Source: an uncultured Clostridia bacterium (GTDB taxonomy: Bacteria; Bacillota; Clostridia; Christensenellales; CAG-138). Taken from it: a stretch of DNA of 41,573 nucleotides. The notes under the pieces were generated by a model. That model did no database searches and was not told the origin of the DNA. It saw only the letters and a list, made by a program, of their open reading frames with translations. Position 1 is the first letter of the stretch. Every line of letters starts with the position of its first letter. Location of the stretch: contig CAMVGD010000001.1 of assembly GCA_947166925.1 (NCBI GenBank), positions 1-41,573 on the forward strand. Direction: 5' to 3'. Shown in pieces: positions 24,247-33,245 of this stretch. A program made the position numbers and the translations under genes.

Positions 24247-25023
24247 GCCCTTCAGCCGCAGCGACAGGATTTTCCGATCCGTTTCTGTCAGCGTTTGTAG
24301 AAACTGTTCTATGTCAATCTTCGCGGCGATATTGTCCTCGAACTCCGAATGCTCGTTGGCATGGAGCAACCCGGCTTCCGCGCCGTCTACGGTCTCGTGT
24401 ATGCGCAGCACCTCGCGCGAAAGCGTCGTCGGGTGCTTCGTCCGCGTGTGATACCATTTCTTGATAAAATCTGCCTTTTGCCAGCTGTACCGCCGTTCAT
24501 CGAAGTCTTCAAAGCACGGGTGCTTCTGTACATAGTTGAGCCAAGCCGCATATCCATCCCTCTGCATGACGCTCGGAACGGCGATCGACAGGAACTGATC
24601 GACAGTCTCATACGGCACAAATCCGAACGGCGTTGTCGGGAACCGTTCCGTTGCCTCGAGCCATTGCGGAAAGGTGTAAAGAAGTCCGAGATCGTTCAGC
24701 TTACCAATCCACAGCGGTGCTGCATGGGCGACTTTCCAGCACGGATTATAGCCGGAATAATCCTCCAGCCGACCTTTCAGCCCCATGTGCGGCCACGCCA
24801 TATAGGCGTAGGCGTCGACGATGCATTCCAGAAAGAGGTCGCTTTCGACCTGCCGAATGACCGACCGGTCACCGAGCAGCGCGGCGCGTGTCCGCGGCAG
24901 CTCATACAGCTCTTTTCCGCAGCGCTTCAGCAGCTCCTCCGGGATCATCAGAAACGCCGGAATGTACTCTGCATTTTTATATGGTGTGCTGCTCCCGCCC
25001 GCTCGTTTGACCAAAATCGGCAT
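24247..25023 (-). pseudogene. truncated sigma-region-4-like regulator (second copy)
   Basis: Translated from the ATG at 25021-25023 (GGAGGAGGTGG upstream), this follows the 1527-2441 protein closely. Shared stretches include YKNAEYIPAFLMIP, the YAYMAWPHMGLKGRLEDYSG block and the first sigma-like helix TETDRKILSLRLKG. Homology stops at 24247, exactly at the terminator of the BcgI-like operon. About 45 C-terminal residues with the recognition helix are missing, and the frame runs on into unrelated sequence to 24151. It is therefore probably unable to bind DNA through that domain, though the N-terminal part may still be made. A BcgI-module insertion with deletion would explain the junction. Confidence 0.85.
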
Positions 25024-25066
25024 TCAACCACCTCCTCCTCCCGGACAATAATTTTTTATCTTATCA

Positions 25067-25106
25067 CCAGTATAAACTGTTTTCTGTACGAAAAAGAGGA
25101 TGTCGA
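25067..25106. promoter_or_regulatory. 40-bp conserved block with inverted repeat, copy 2
   Basis: The same block as 2484-2523, at equal length. Here the repeat reads TTTTC at 25080-25084 and GAAAA at 25090-25094 around TGTAC, so the A-T pair of copy 1 has become T-A on both arms. TATACT for the minus-strand gene is kept. Confidence 0.6.
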
Positions 25107-25172
25107 TGGATTTTTTTGTAATTTGCGGTGTTATATTTATTATAGAAAAATCTCGCTGTCCTATAAAAGGCA

Positions 25173-25201
25173 TTGTGAAAATGCACGAAAAATGGTATAA
25201 T
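25173..25201 (+). promoter_or_regulatory. promoter of the second hsd operon
   Basis: TTGTGA at 25173-25178 and TATAAT at 25196-25201 have a 17-base spacer. The -35 and the sequence around it resemble the BcgI-like promoter at 21275. Confidence 0.75.
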
Positions 25202-25231
25202 AATATGAATAAATATAGGCAGGAGCGACGT

Positions 25232-26968
25232 ATGACCGATAAAGAACTGAAAAATCTGAAAGAACGGCTGTGGCACGCCGCTGACATTCTGCGCGCGGGC
25301 GCGCATCTCGCCGCGAACAAATACGGTCAGCCGATCCTCGGTCTGATCTTCCTGAGATATGCCGACATCCTCTTTAAGCAGCACAAGGCGGAGATCGAGG
25401 CGGAATACAACGCGCTTCTCGGCACGCGCATGGAAAAGACGATGAAGGAGCTTTGCATCAAGAAGTGCGGCTTCTATCTGCCCGAATGCGCGTATTACGA
25501 TTTTATCAACGACGCGCCGGACACCGCGGAAAAGGCGACGCTCGTGAAAAACGCCATGCTCGCCATCGAAGCGGAGAATCCGAAGATGGAAAACGTCCTT
25601 CCGAAGGAGGTTTACGCGCAGCTCGTTCCGGAGGAGGAACCGGAGCTTCTGTCCAAGATCGTCCGCATCTTCAAGGATATTCCCGAAAACTGCACCGTCG
25701 ATATCTTCGGCGAGATCTATGAATACTTCCTCGGAAACTTCGCGCTCTCCGAGGGCAAGGACGGCGGCACGTTCTATACGCCTGCAAGCGTCGTTCGTTA
25801 TATGGTCGAGGTGCTGAACCCGCAGCCGGGCGATAAGAAATTCCTCGATCCCGCCTGCGGTTCCGGCGGTATGTTCGTGCAGGCGGCGCGGTATATGCAC
25901 CGGCACAACGCGAGCGAAACACAGCAGATGCAGTTCCGCTGCTACGGCGTGGAAAAGGAACCGGACACGGTCAAGCTCGCCAAAATGAACCTGCTTCTGA
26001 ACAACGTGCGCGGCGAGATCACCGAAGCGAACTCCTTCTATTCCGATCCGTATAACGCCTTCGGACAGTTCGATTACGTCATGGCGAATCCGCCGTTCAA
26101 CGTGGATGAAGTCGTTGTGGAAAAGGTGCTTTCCGACGCACGCTTCAATACCTACGGCGTGCCGAGAAACAGCACCAAATCGAATAAAAAGGAATCCGAC
26201 AAAAAGGAAACCGTGCCGAATGCGAATTACCTTTGGATCGGCTATTTCGCGACGGCGCTGAACGCAACCGGCAAGGCGGCGCTCGTTATGGCGAACTCCG
26301 CTTCCGACGCGGGCAAGAGCGAGTACGCCATCCGCAAAAAGATGATCGAGGAGGGCGTCATCAGCCAGATGGTCACGCTGCCGCCCAATATGTTCACCTC
26401 CGTCACCCTGCCCGCCACGCTGTGGTTTTTCGATAAGCACAAGCCCGAAACCGAAAAGAAGGACGAGATCCTGTTCGTCGACGCGCGCAACGTGTTCACA
26501 CAGGTGGATCGCGCGCACCGCAAGTTTACGGACGAGCAGATCAAAAACCTCGGGATCATCACCCGCCTGTATAACGGGGATACCGCGGCGTTCACCGCCC
26601 TGCTTGACGAATACAAGGCGGCAAAAGCGGACGCGCCCGAAACCGCGGAGGATAAGGAAACCAGAACAAAGGCGTATTGGCAAAGCCAGATCGACTGGCT
26701 GACCGAACGCTTCCCGGACGGCGTCTATCGGGACGTGATCGGGCTTTGCAAAGCGGCGAAGCTGGAGGGTGAGGACGGCATCATCGATCAGGACTATTCG
26801 CTGAACGCCGGACGCTACGTCGGCGTGGTGATCGAGGACGACGGCATGACCGAAGCGGAGTTCAAAGAAACGATGCTCAATTTGAACGCGGAGTTTGAAT
26901 CGCTGAACGCGGAGGCAAAGACGCTCGAAGCGCAGATTGCGGAGAATATGCAGGAGTTGTTTCAATGA
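25232..26968 (+). CDS. hsdM: type I restriction-modification methyltransferase subunit M, second system
   Basis: The 578-aa N6-adenine methyltransferase starts MTDKELKNLKERLWHAADIL, a normal HsdM N-terminus. The SAM motif DPACGSGGMF lies at about 206-215 and NPPF at about 286-289. The C-terminal part (from about 490) contains coiled Glu/Ala-rich helices that contact HsdS in the family. AGGAGCGACGT precedes the ATG at 25232; the longer frame starts upstream of the promoter. It is a different subfamily from the first HsdM, judged by length and motif I. The stop overlaps hsdS by ATGA. Confidence 0.95.
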   Translation: MTDKELKNLKERLWHAADILRAGAHLAANKYGQPILGLIFLRYADILFKQHKAEIEAEYNALLGTRMEKTMKELCIKKCGFYLPECAYYDFINDAPDTAEKATLVKNAMLAIEAENPKMENVLPKEVYAQLVPEEEPELLSKIVRIFKDIPENCTVDIFGEIYEYFLGNFALSEGKDGGTFYTPASVVRYMVEVLNPQPGDKKFLDPACGSGGMFVQAARYMHRHNASETQQMQFRCYGVEKEPDTVKLAKMNLLLNNVRGEITEANSFYSDPYNAFGQFDYVMANPPFNVDEVVVEKVLSDARFNTYGVPRNSTKSNKKESDKKETVPNANYLWIGYFATALNATGKAALVMANSASDAGKSEYAIRKKMIEEGVISQMVTLPPNMFTSVTLPATLWFFDKHKPETEKKDEILFVDARNVFTQVDRAHRKFTDEQIKNLGIITRLYNGDTAAFTALLDEYKAAKADAPETAEDKETRTKAYWQSQIDWLTERFPDGVYRDVIGLCKAAKLEGEDGIIDQDYSLNAGRYVGVVIEDDGMTEAEFKETMLNLNAEFESLNAEAKTLEAQIAENMQELFQ

Positions 26969-28170
26969 GCTTGGAATTAAAAAAGTTCAGCCAGATAGTA
27001 ACCATTAAAAAAGGCGAACCCATAACTAAAGCAGTAGCAAATGAAGGTCCATATCCCGTTATTCTCGGGGGAAAAGAGCCTGCTTATTATATCGATCGCT
27101 TCAATCATGAGGGAAAAGCCATCGTTGTATCAAGAAGCGGGGCATCCGCTGGTTATGTTTCACTATGGAATGAGCCTATATTCATAACAGATGGCTTTTT
27201 GGTGGAACCAATCAATGGTAATCATTTTGAATATGTATATTATCTGTTGAAACACTATGGGAAAATTCTACGCGATTTACAGAACGGGGCAGCTATTCCG
27301 CACGTTACGCCTAAAACCATATATGGAATGAGGGCGTATGTACCATCATTTAGTACGCAGCAAAGAATAGCTACCATCCTTTCCACCTATGACAACCTGA
27401 TTGAAGTCAACAATAAGCGGATCAGGGTGCTGGAGCAGATGGCGGAGAATCTGTATAAGGAGTGGTTTGTCCGTTTTCGCTTCCCCGGTCACGAAACAGC
27501 TGAGTTCTATGAGTCGCGGATCGGAAAGCTTCCGTGCGCATTTCAAGTAATGAAGAACAAAGACGTTTATGAATACTACATTGGCGGCGGTTGGGGAAAC
27601 GATGATGAAGATAAGGAGTACTCAGTACCCGCCTATGTTATTCGTGGAACGGATTTCCCACGTGTCAAAAGAGGCGACATTTCCTCTTGCCCGCTTAGAT
27701 ATCATAAAGCAAGCAATTTTTCTGCTCGCAAGCTGAAAGCGAATGATATTATAATTGAAGTATCCGGAGGTACGGCAGAACAGCCTGTAGGAAGGGCGCT
27801 TATCGTAACACAGGATGTGATAGATCGGTTAATGGGTCGCGTGATTTGTGCAAGCTTTTGCAAACAGGTTCGCGTTAACTCGGCTGCTGTATCCCCGCTA
27901 TATTACTACTATTGGATGAAGTTCCTTTACGATACAAGGATTATCGATAGGTTCCAACTGCAATCCACCGGCATTATCAATTTCCAGTTTGAGTTTTTCA
28001 TCAATAATGGAGAGGTTATGCTCCCACCGATAGAGCTGATGCAGCAGTTTGATTCATTGGTATTGCCAATAATGGATCAGATTTCAATAATTGCAAAACA
28101 AAACGAAAACCTCATCAAACAGCGCGATCTGCTTCTGCCGCGCCTGATGAGCGGAAAACTGGAGGTGTAA
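26965..28170 (+). CDS. hsdS: type I specificity subunit S, second system
   Basis: This 401-aa protein has two target-recognition halves. The first is followed by a helical spacer (about 130-180: QQRIATILSTYDNLIEVNNK), and the second ends with LLPRLMSGKLEV, a typical HsdS C-terminus. The N-terminal half includes KKGEPITK and GYVSLWNEP, standard recognition-domain elements. It overlaps hsdM by ATGA and is AT-rich relative to it. GGAGGTGTAA at its end provides the ribosome site for the next gene. Confidence 0.93.
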   Translation: MSLELKKFSQIVTIKKGEPITKAVANEGPYPVILGGKEPAYYIDRFNHEGKAIVVSRSGASAGYVSLWNEPIFITDGFLVEPINGNHFEYVYYLLKHYGKILRDLQNGAAIPHVTPKTIYGMRAYVPSFSTQQRIATILSTYDNLIEVNNKRIRVLEQMAENLYKEWFVRFRFPGHETAEFYESRIGKLPCAFQVMKNKDVYEYYIGGGWGNDDEDKEYSVPAYVIRGTDFPRVKRGDISSCPLRYHKASNFSARKLKANDIIIEVSGGTAEQPVGRALIVTQDVIDRLMGRVICASFCKQVRVNSAAVSPLYYYYWMKFLYDTRIIDRFQLQSTGIINFQFEFFINNGEVMLPPIELMQQFDSLVLPIMDQISIIAKQNENLIKQRDLLLPRLMSGKLEV

Positions 28171-28172
28171 GT

Positions 28173-28844
28173 ATGCCTATAGAGATTATAAATGGTCACA
28201 AATTTTATTCAGACGGAGATGATAAGCCGTATGAAGCAGAAGCAGCTTATTATTTGAATTTCCAAATTACGAGCGCGTTGTCTTCACTGGATCATTTGAC
28301 TACTCTCTGTAACGACGGATTTGTTTGGGAAAACAAGTATGAATACTACCATTATTATTCGGACCATTTGATGTTTTCGATAGGGCAAATCGCAAATCGC
28401 TTTGTCCCTTCGGGAAAAGACAATCAGGAGAAAAAAGAACGCAAGAAAAGAAACAGGAACAGCTTTCAATTCACACAGGAACAATTCCCGATTCTATCAG
28501 ACAAGCGAGCACGAAATGTGATTGAGCATATCGATGAAAGGGATACGCTTGTAATTCAAAAGCATAACGGAGTCGGCGGCTTTAATATAATCGACGATGA
28601 TGTGGAAAAAGAACTTGCAGACTTTCTGTTGAACAATAAAGAAACACACATATATACGTTGGATTTGGCAGCGGGAGATCTTTTTATACGGGATAAAGAT
28701 GAGGATTTGGTCATCAGCTTTGAGAAGCTGCGAATAGAACTGTTATCGTTGCAAGAGAATGTTATCTGGCTTAGGGATATGATCCACAAAGCGAATGAAT
28801 TTTTGAATTCAAAGCCGCTGCCTGAAGGTGTGACTATTCGATAG
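28173..28844 (+). CDS. HEPN-like small protein in hsd operon
   Basis: The 223-aa protein belongs to no family I can name. It has an N-terminal helical region (20-80) rich in Tyr, a basic stretch (84-97), and RARNVIEHIDER at about 112-123. The latter contains R114-x4-H119, the catalytic motif of HEPN ribonucleases; HEPN members often carry R-N-x3-H followed by an acidic stretch. A long C-terminal helix ends the protein. GGAGGTGTAAGT precedes the ATG. It sits directly after hsdS and before a RelA/SpoT-domain gene, so it may be a toxin, or a HEPN/antitoxin partner of that gene. AT-rich cargo. Confidence 0.68.
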   Translation: MPIEIINGHKFYSDGDDKPYEAEAAYYLNFQITSALSSLDHLTTLCNDGFVWENKYEYYHYYSDHLMFSIGQIANRFVPSGKDNQEKKERKKRNRNSFQFTQEQFPILSDKRARNVIEHIDERDTLVIQKHNGVGGFNIIDDDVEKELADFLLNNKETHIYTLDLAAGDLFIRDKDEDLVISFEKLRIELLSLQENVIWLRDMIHKANEFLNSKPLPEGVTIR

Positions 28845-28869
28845 ATGATTGAAATGTTGGAGGTTAAAA

Positions 28870-29889
28870 ATGGCTCATAATTTTGAGGAAGTGAAATATG
28901 CACGAAATCAGATCAAGAAAGCAGGCAAGACTTTTGTTTCGCGCAATTCAAGTGCAAAAGAAAAAGAAGAAGCCCTTGTCTTAATCAATAACTGGCGCGC
29001 GGCGCATTCGTTTCCGATGCAGGTCATTTACATGCATGTTAAGCGGATAGCTGGATCGCAAGCAGTTGTTGCGCAACGCTTAAAACGTTTATACTCTATT
29101 ACGCAAAAGCTATACAGATTCCCCAACATGAGTTTAACAGCTATGCAGGATATTGGGGGATGCAGAGTTATTGTTGATTCGATCTCTGATGTATACAGTT
29201 TGGTTACAAGCTTGAAAAAATCAAGCATGCGACACAAACTAAAAGAAGAATATGATTATATTCGGAACCCAAAGGAAGATGGATATCGGAGCTATCATAT
29301 AGTGTATTCATATTATAGTGACAGAAACCCAAAGTATAACGGATTATTTATTGAAATACAGATAAGGACACATATTCAACACTTATGGGCAACCGCTGTT
29401 GAAACAATGGATACTTTCACCGGCGATCCCCTAAAAATAGGGCAAGGAGATCCGGAAAACAGACAATTCTTTGTATTGATTTCAAAACTGTTGGAGATAT
29501 ATGAAACATCGAACCAAGACATTGCTGCGGTGAAGAAATCTCAGACATTACAAGCATTCATAGAATACGAGAATAAGCACAGAGTTCTGAGAAAACTAAA
29601 AAGCATAAATGTGGCCGTTGGATTTGTTCAGAGCGTAGATTCTCGTGATCAAGGCTATTACGTCTTGAAATTGGATAGAAAGAGGAATCAATTATACATT
29701 AACCAATATGCAAAGAACCAATTAGAGCAGGCAACTTCATTCTACGATCTTGCTGAAAAAAACAGAGAGAAGGATGCGGATATAGTTCTTGTATCAACGG
29801 CATCATTTAATATGTTAAAGAAAGCATATCCTAATTATTTTACTGATATCAACGAATTTATTAAACTTGTAGATACTTTTATTGAATGA
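28870..29889 (+). CDS. RelA/SpoT-domain (p)ppGpp synthetase-like protein
   Basis: The 339-aa protein has a RelA/SpoT synthetase-type domain in its N-terminal half: QRLKRLYSITQKL, then DIGGCRVIV, DYIRNPKEDGYRSYHIVY with the substrate-stacking Tyr, and FIEIQIRTHIQHLWA with the catalytic Glu of the E-x-Q-I-R-T motif. The core appears intact, so transfer of pyrophosphate to a nucleotide or tRNA is plausible. The C-terminal 150 residues are of unknown type. The ATG at 28870 follows GGAGGTTAAAA. Defence-associated synthetases act as toxins (toxSAS, CapRel); this role is inferred from its place between hsdS and hsdR. It lies 25 bases after the HEPN-like gene. Confidence 0.85.
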   Translation: MAHNFEEVKYARNQIKKAGKTFVSRNSSAKEKEEALVLINNWRAAHSFPMQVIYMHVKRIAGSQAVVAQRLKRLYSITQKLYRFPNMSLTAMQDIGGCRVIVDSISDVYSLVTSLKKSSMRHKLKEEYDYIRNPKEDGYRSYHIVYSYYSDRNPKYNGLFIEIQIRTHIQHLWATAVETMDTFTGDPLKIGQGDPENRQFFVLISKLLEIYETSNQDIAAVKKSQTLQAFIEYENKHRVLRKLKSINVAVGFVQSVDSRDQGYYVLKLDRKRNQLYINQYAKNQLEQATSFYDLAEKNREKDADIVLVSTASFNMLKKAYPNYFTDINEFIKLVDTFIE

Positions 29890-29909
29890 CGTAATAGGAG
29901 AGCATTAAC

Positions 29910-32900
29910 ATGCCTAACTTCATCACCGAAGACAATATCGAACAAGCCATACTGCAAAAGCTCGAAGCGGAGCCGTTCTGCTATTCCATCGTGCGCTGCG
30001 ATCCTTCGCCGGGCATGGCGGAGGCGCTGCCGGACGGGACCGGGCGCAGCGACAAGAAGAAGTGCGTGCTGCCGGACGTGCTGCACGCCGCGCTCGTGCG
30101 GCTGAACCCGACGATTCCGCAGGAAAAGCTAATCGGCATCGAAAAGGATCTGAACCGCGATTTTGCAGGCACAGACCTCGTTGCGGTCAACTATAAGTAT
30201 TACAATCAGATCCGGAACGGCGTCAAGGTCTCGCTTCGCAGAAACGGCAAGGAGGACTTTGATTTCGTGCGGCTCGTCGATTTCGAGCATCCCGAAAACA
30301 ACACGTTCACGGCGGTTTCGCAGATGTGGATCCGCGGAAAGCAGTACTGGCACCGCCCGGACGTGCTCGTGTTCATCAACGGGCTGCCGATGGTCTTCAT
30401 CGAGCTCAAGAACAGCATCGTCAAAGTGGAGGAGGCATACAACGGCAATCTCAAGCGGTATCTTGCGGACATTCCGAACCTGTTTGCGCTGAATCAGGTC
30501 TGCGTGCTTTCGAACGGGCTTGAGACGCGGCTCGGCGCGTTTAACGCGACGTATAATCACTTTTTTGAGTGGTTGAAGGTAGATTCCGAAAAGGAGCGTC
30601 CGAACCGCACGGCGATCCGCGCCGCGAACACGGTCGGCGAAAGCTCCGTGCGCTATTTTGTCGACGGCTTCCTCAAAAAGGCGCATCTGGTCGATTATAT
30701 CGAGAATTTCATTATGTTCCGCAATCAGCGGGACAAGATCATCGCAAAGAACCACCAGTTCTTCGGCGTCAACAACCTGATGGAATCGGTGAAGAACCGT
30801 GAGGAGCTGAACGGCAAGCTCGGCGTATTCTGGCACACGCAGGGCTCCGGCAAGTCGTTCTCGATGGTGTTCTTCACGCGCAAGGTCAAGCGCAAGATCC
30901 CCGGCAATTTCACGTTCCTCGTCATCACCGACCGCGAGGATCTGGACGAACAGATCCATAAGAATTTCGTGAAAACCGAGGTCATCGGACCGAAGGACGA
31001 ATGTCAGCCGAAGAACGGACAGCAGCTTCGGGAATTTCTGAAGACGAACAAGCCGTTCGTGTTTACGCTGATCCACAAGTTCCGCTACGACAAGGGCAAG
31101 AAATTCCCCGTGCTTTCCACGCGCGACGATATCATCGTGCTGGTGGATGAGGCGCACCGCACGCAGTATAAGGACCTTGCGGAAAATATGCGCACGGCGC
31201 TGCCGAATGCAAACTATATCGCGTTTACCGGAACGCCGCTGCTCGGCAGCAAGCGCTTGACGAATCAGTGGTTCGGCAATTACGTTTCCGAGTACAACTT
31301 CGCGCAGTCAGTAGAGGACGGCTCGACCGTGCCGCTGTTCTATTCGCGCCGCGTGCCGGAGGTGGGCCTTCAAAACGACTTCCTGGACGACGACGTGCTG
31401 GACATCATCGAGGATGAAAATCTGAACGAGGATGAAACGCGGCTTCTGGAGAACGCTTCGTCACGCATCCTGGAGGTCATCAAGCGCGAAGACCGTCTGG
31501 ACAAGATCGCGCAGGACATCGCGCATCATTTCCCTCGCCGCGGATTCCTGGGCAAAGGCATGGTTGTTTCGGTCGACAAGTTCACGGTGGTCAAGATGTA
31601 CGACAAGGTACAGCACTACTGGGCGATCGAAAAGCAGAAGGTCATGCAGGAACGCAACGCCGCGGACACGCAGGAAAAGCGCAACGAGCTGACGCACATT
31701 CTGAACTACATGAACCGCGTCGAGATGGCGGTGATCGTGTCCGAGGAAGCCGACGAGAACGAGAAGTTCCAGGCGCAGGGGCTGGATATCGCCACGCACC
31801 GGCAGAAGATGAATTATATTTCGCCGGAGGGATTGGACATCGAAGACCGGTTCAAGGATCCGAATGATCCGCTGCAGCTGGTATTTGTCTGCGCGATGTG
31901 GCTGACCGGCTTCGACGTGGAGAACCTTTCGACGCTGTATCTGGACAAGCCGATGAAAGGGCATACGCTGATGCAGGCGATCGCCCGCGCCAACCGCACC
32001 TATGAGAACAAGCCGTGCGGGATCATTGTCGATTACGTCAATGTGTTCCGCTATATGCAGCGCGCACTGTCGGAATATGCCTCGGGCGACGACGGCACGG
32101 AGTTCCCGGCGAAGGATATTGACCGGCTGATCGAGTTGATCGATCAGGCGATCGACGAAGCGGATCAGTTCCTGATTGGACTCGGGATCGATCTCGACGC
32201 GATCATTACGGAAAGCTCGACGCTGGATCGGCTGGATGATCTGCGCGACGCATACAACAATATTATTGCGCTCGACGAAAACAAGGACAAATTCAAGGTC
32301 ATTCTGAACACGCTGATGAATCTGTATGAAGCGTCGCGTCCGGAGATCTTTGAGAAAAACTGGAGCAACGCGAAGTTCTCGCCGCTGACTTATCTGTATG
32401 GGCTGTTCTGCCATACGATCAACGATGAGAAGATCGCGCGGGCACGTCTGCGCATGGCGCAGGTGCTCGACACGAGTGTGACGTCGCAGCAGGCGGAAGA
32501 TAACGACGAGGGGTTCGTCATTCATCAGGGAAAGGTCATCGATCTGTCGAAGATCGACGTCGCCGAGCTGAAGAAGGAGATCAAGACGACGAAGTACAAG
32601 GCGATCGAAATCGACGATCTCCGCGCCTTCCTCGAACAGGCGCTGGCGCAGATGCTCGCAAGAAACTGCACGCGGCAGCAGTTTTCGCAGCGGTTCAAGA
32701 ACATCATTGACAGGTACAATGCGGGCGGCTCTGAAAATGAGGATTACTACGAGCAGCTTTTACAGCTCATCGAGGATCTGAAAGCGGAAGATCACCGCGC
32801 GGACGCGGAAGGGCTGACCGAGGAGGAGCTGGAGATCTACGATCTGCTGATTGCCGGGAAGAAGCTGACAAAGGCGGAGGAACAGAAGGTCAAGCTTTCG

Positions 32901-33128
32901 GCGAAGAACCTGTTCAAGAAGCTGACGGAAGAAAAGGGCGAGCTTTTGGTTGTCGACTGGTACAAGGACGAGCAGCCGAAAGCGCGTGTGCAGGCGGCGA
33001 TTGCAAGCTCTCTCGACAAAGACCTTCCAGACAGCTACGACAAAGACTCTTTCCGCAGCAAGACCGATCTGCTGTTGAACCACTTTATCGACATGGCCGT
33101 TCAGGGCTACGGCTGGATCGCAGCATGA
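29910..33128 (+). CDS. hsdR: type I restriction subunit R, second system
   Basis: The 1072-aa subunit R carries an N-terminal PD-(D/E)XK nuclease (PD at 150-151, E165-L-K167 in FIELKNS). The SF2 translocase follows, with Walker A GSGKS at 312-316, DEAH at 413-416, FTGTPL, and QAIARANRTY as motif VI. It lacks the DUF4145-like head of the first HsdR and has a long helical C-terminal domain from about 760. GGAGAGCATTAAC precedes the ATG. It is GC-rich, unlike the two preceding cargo genes. Confidence 0.95.
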   Translation: MPNFITEDNIEQAILQKLEAEPFCYSIVRCDPSPGMAEALPDGTGRSDKKKCVLPDVLHAALVRLNPTIPQEKLIGIEKDLNRDFAGTDLVAVNYKYYNQIRNGVKVSLRRNGKEDFDFVRLVDFEHPENNTFTAVSQMWIRGKQYWHRPDVLVFINGLPMVFIELKNSIVKVEEAYNGNLKRYLADIPNLFALNQVCVLSNGLETRLGAFNATYNHFFEWLKVDSEKERPNRTAIRAANTVGESSVRYFVDGFLKKAHLVDYIENFIMFRNQRDKIIAKNHQFFGVNNLMESVKNREELNGKLGVFWHTQGSGKSFSMVFFTRKVKRKIPGNFTFLVITDREDLDEQIHKNFVKTEVIGPKDECQPKNGQQLREFLKTNKPFVFTLIHKFRYDKGKKFPVLSTRDDIIVLVDEAHRTQYKDLAENMRTALPNANYIAFTGTPLLGSKRLTNQWFGNYVSEYNFAQSVEDGSTVPLFYSRRVPEVGLQNDFLDDDVLDIIEDENLNEDETRLLENASSRILEVIKREDRLDKIAQDIAHHFPRRGFLGKGMVVSVDKFTVVKMYDKVQHYWAIEKQKVMQERNAADTQEKRNELTHILNYMNRVEMAVIVSEEADENEKFQAQGLDIATHRQKMNYISPEGLDIEDRFKDPNDPLQLVFVCAMWLTGFDVENLSTLYLDKPMKGHTLMQAIARANRTYENKPCGIIVDYVNVFRYMQRALSEYASGDDGTEFPAKDIDRLIELIDQAIDEADQFLIGLGIDLDAIITESSTLDRLDDLRDAYNNIIALDENKDKFKVILNTLMNLYEASRPEIFEKNWSNAKFSPLTYLYGLFCHTINDEKIARARLRMAQVLDTSVTSQQAEDNDEGFVIHQGKVIDLSKIDVAELKKEIKTTKYKAIEIDDLRAFLEQALAQMLARNCTRQQFSQRFKNIIDRYNAGGSENEDYYEQLLQLIEDLKAEDHRADAEGLTEEELEIYDLLIAGKKLTKAEEQKVKLSAKNLFKKLTEEKGELLVVDWYKDEQPKARVQAAIASSLDKDLPDSYDKDSFRSKTDLLLNHFIDMAVQGYGWIAA

Positions 33129-33245
33129 AACAGGATTGAACGGCTTAGTCTGACACTGAAGCCCTAGGCCAGATGAAACTATATGGCGAATAACCAGATT
33201 ATTTAGAGAACAAGATTGTTAGGAGAATACTGTAAGGAGTATGAG

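Noticed and set aside
25100-25231. Longer second HsdM starting at 25100
   Set aside because: That start lies upstream of a good promoter (25173-25201); the ATG at 25232 has a ribosome site and a family-typical N-terminus.
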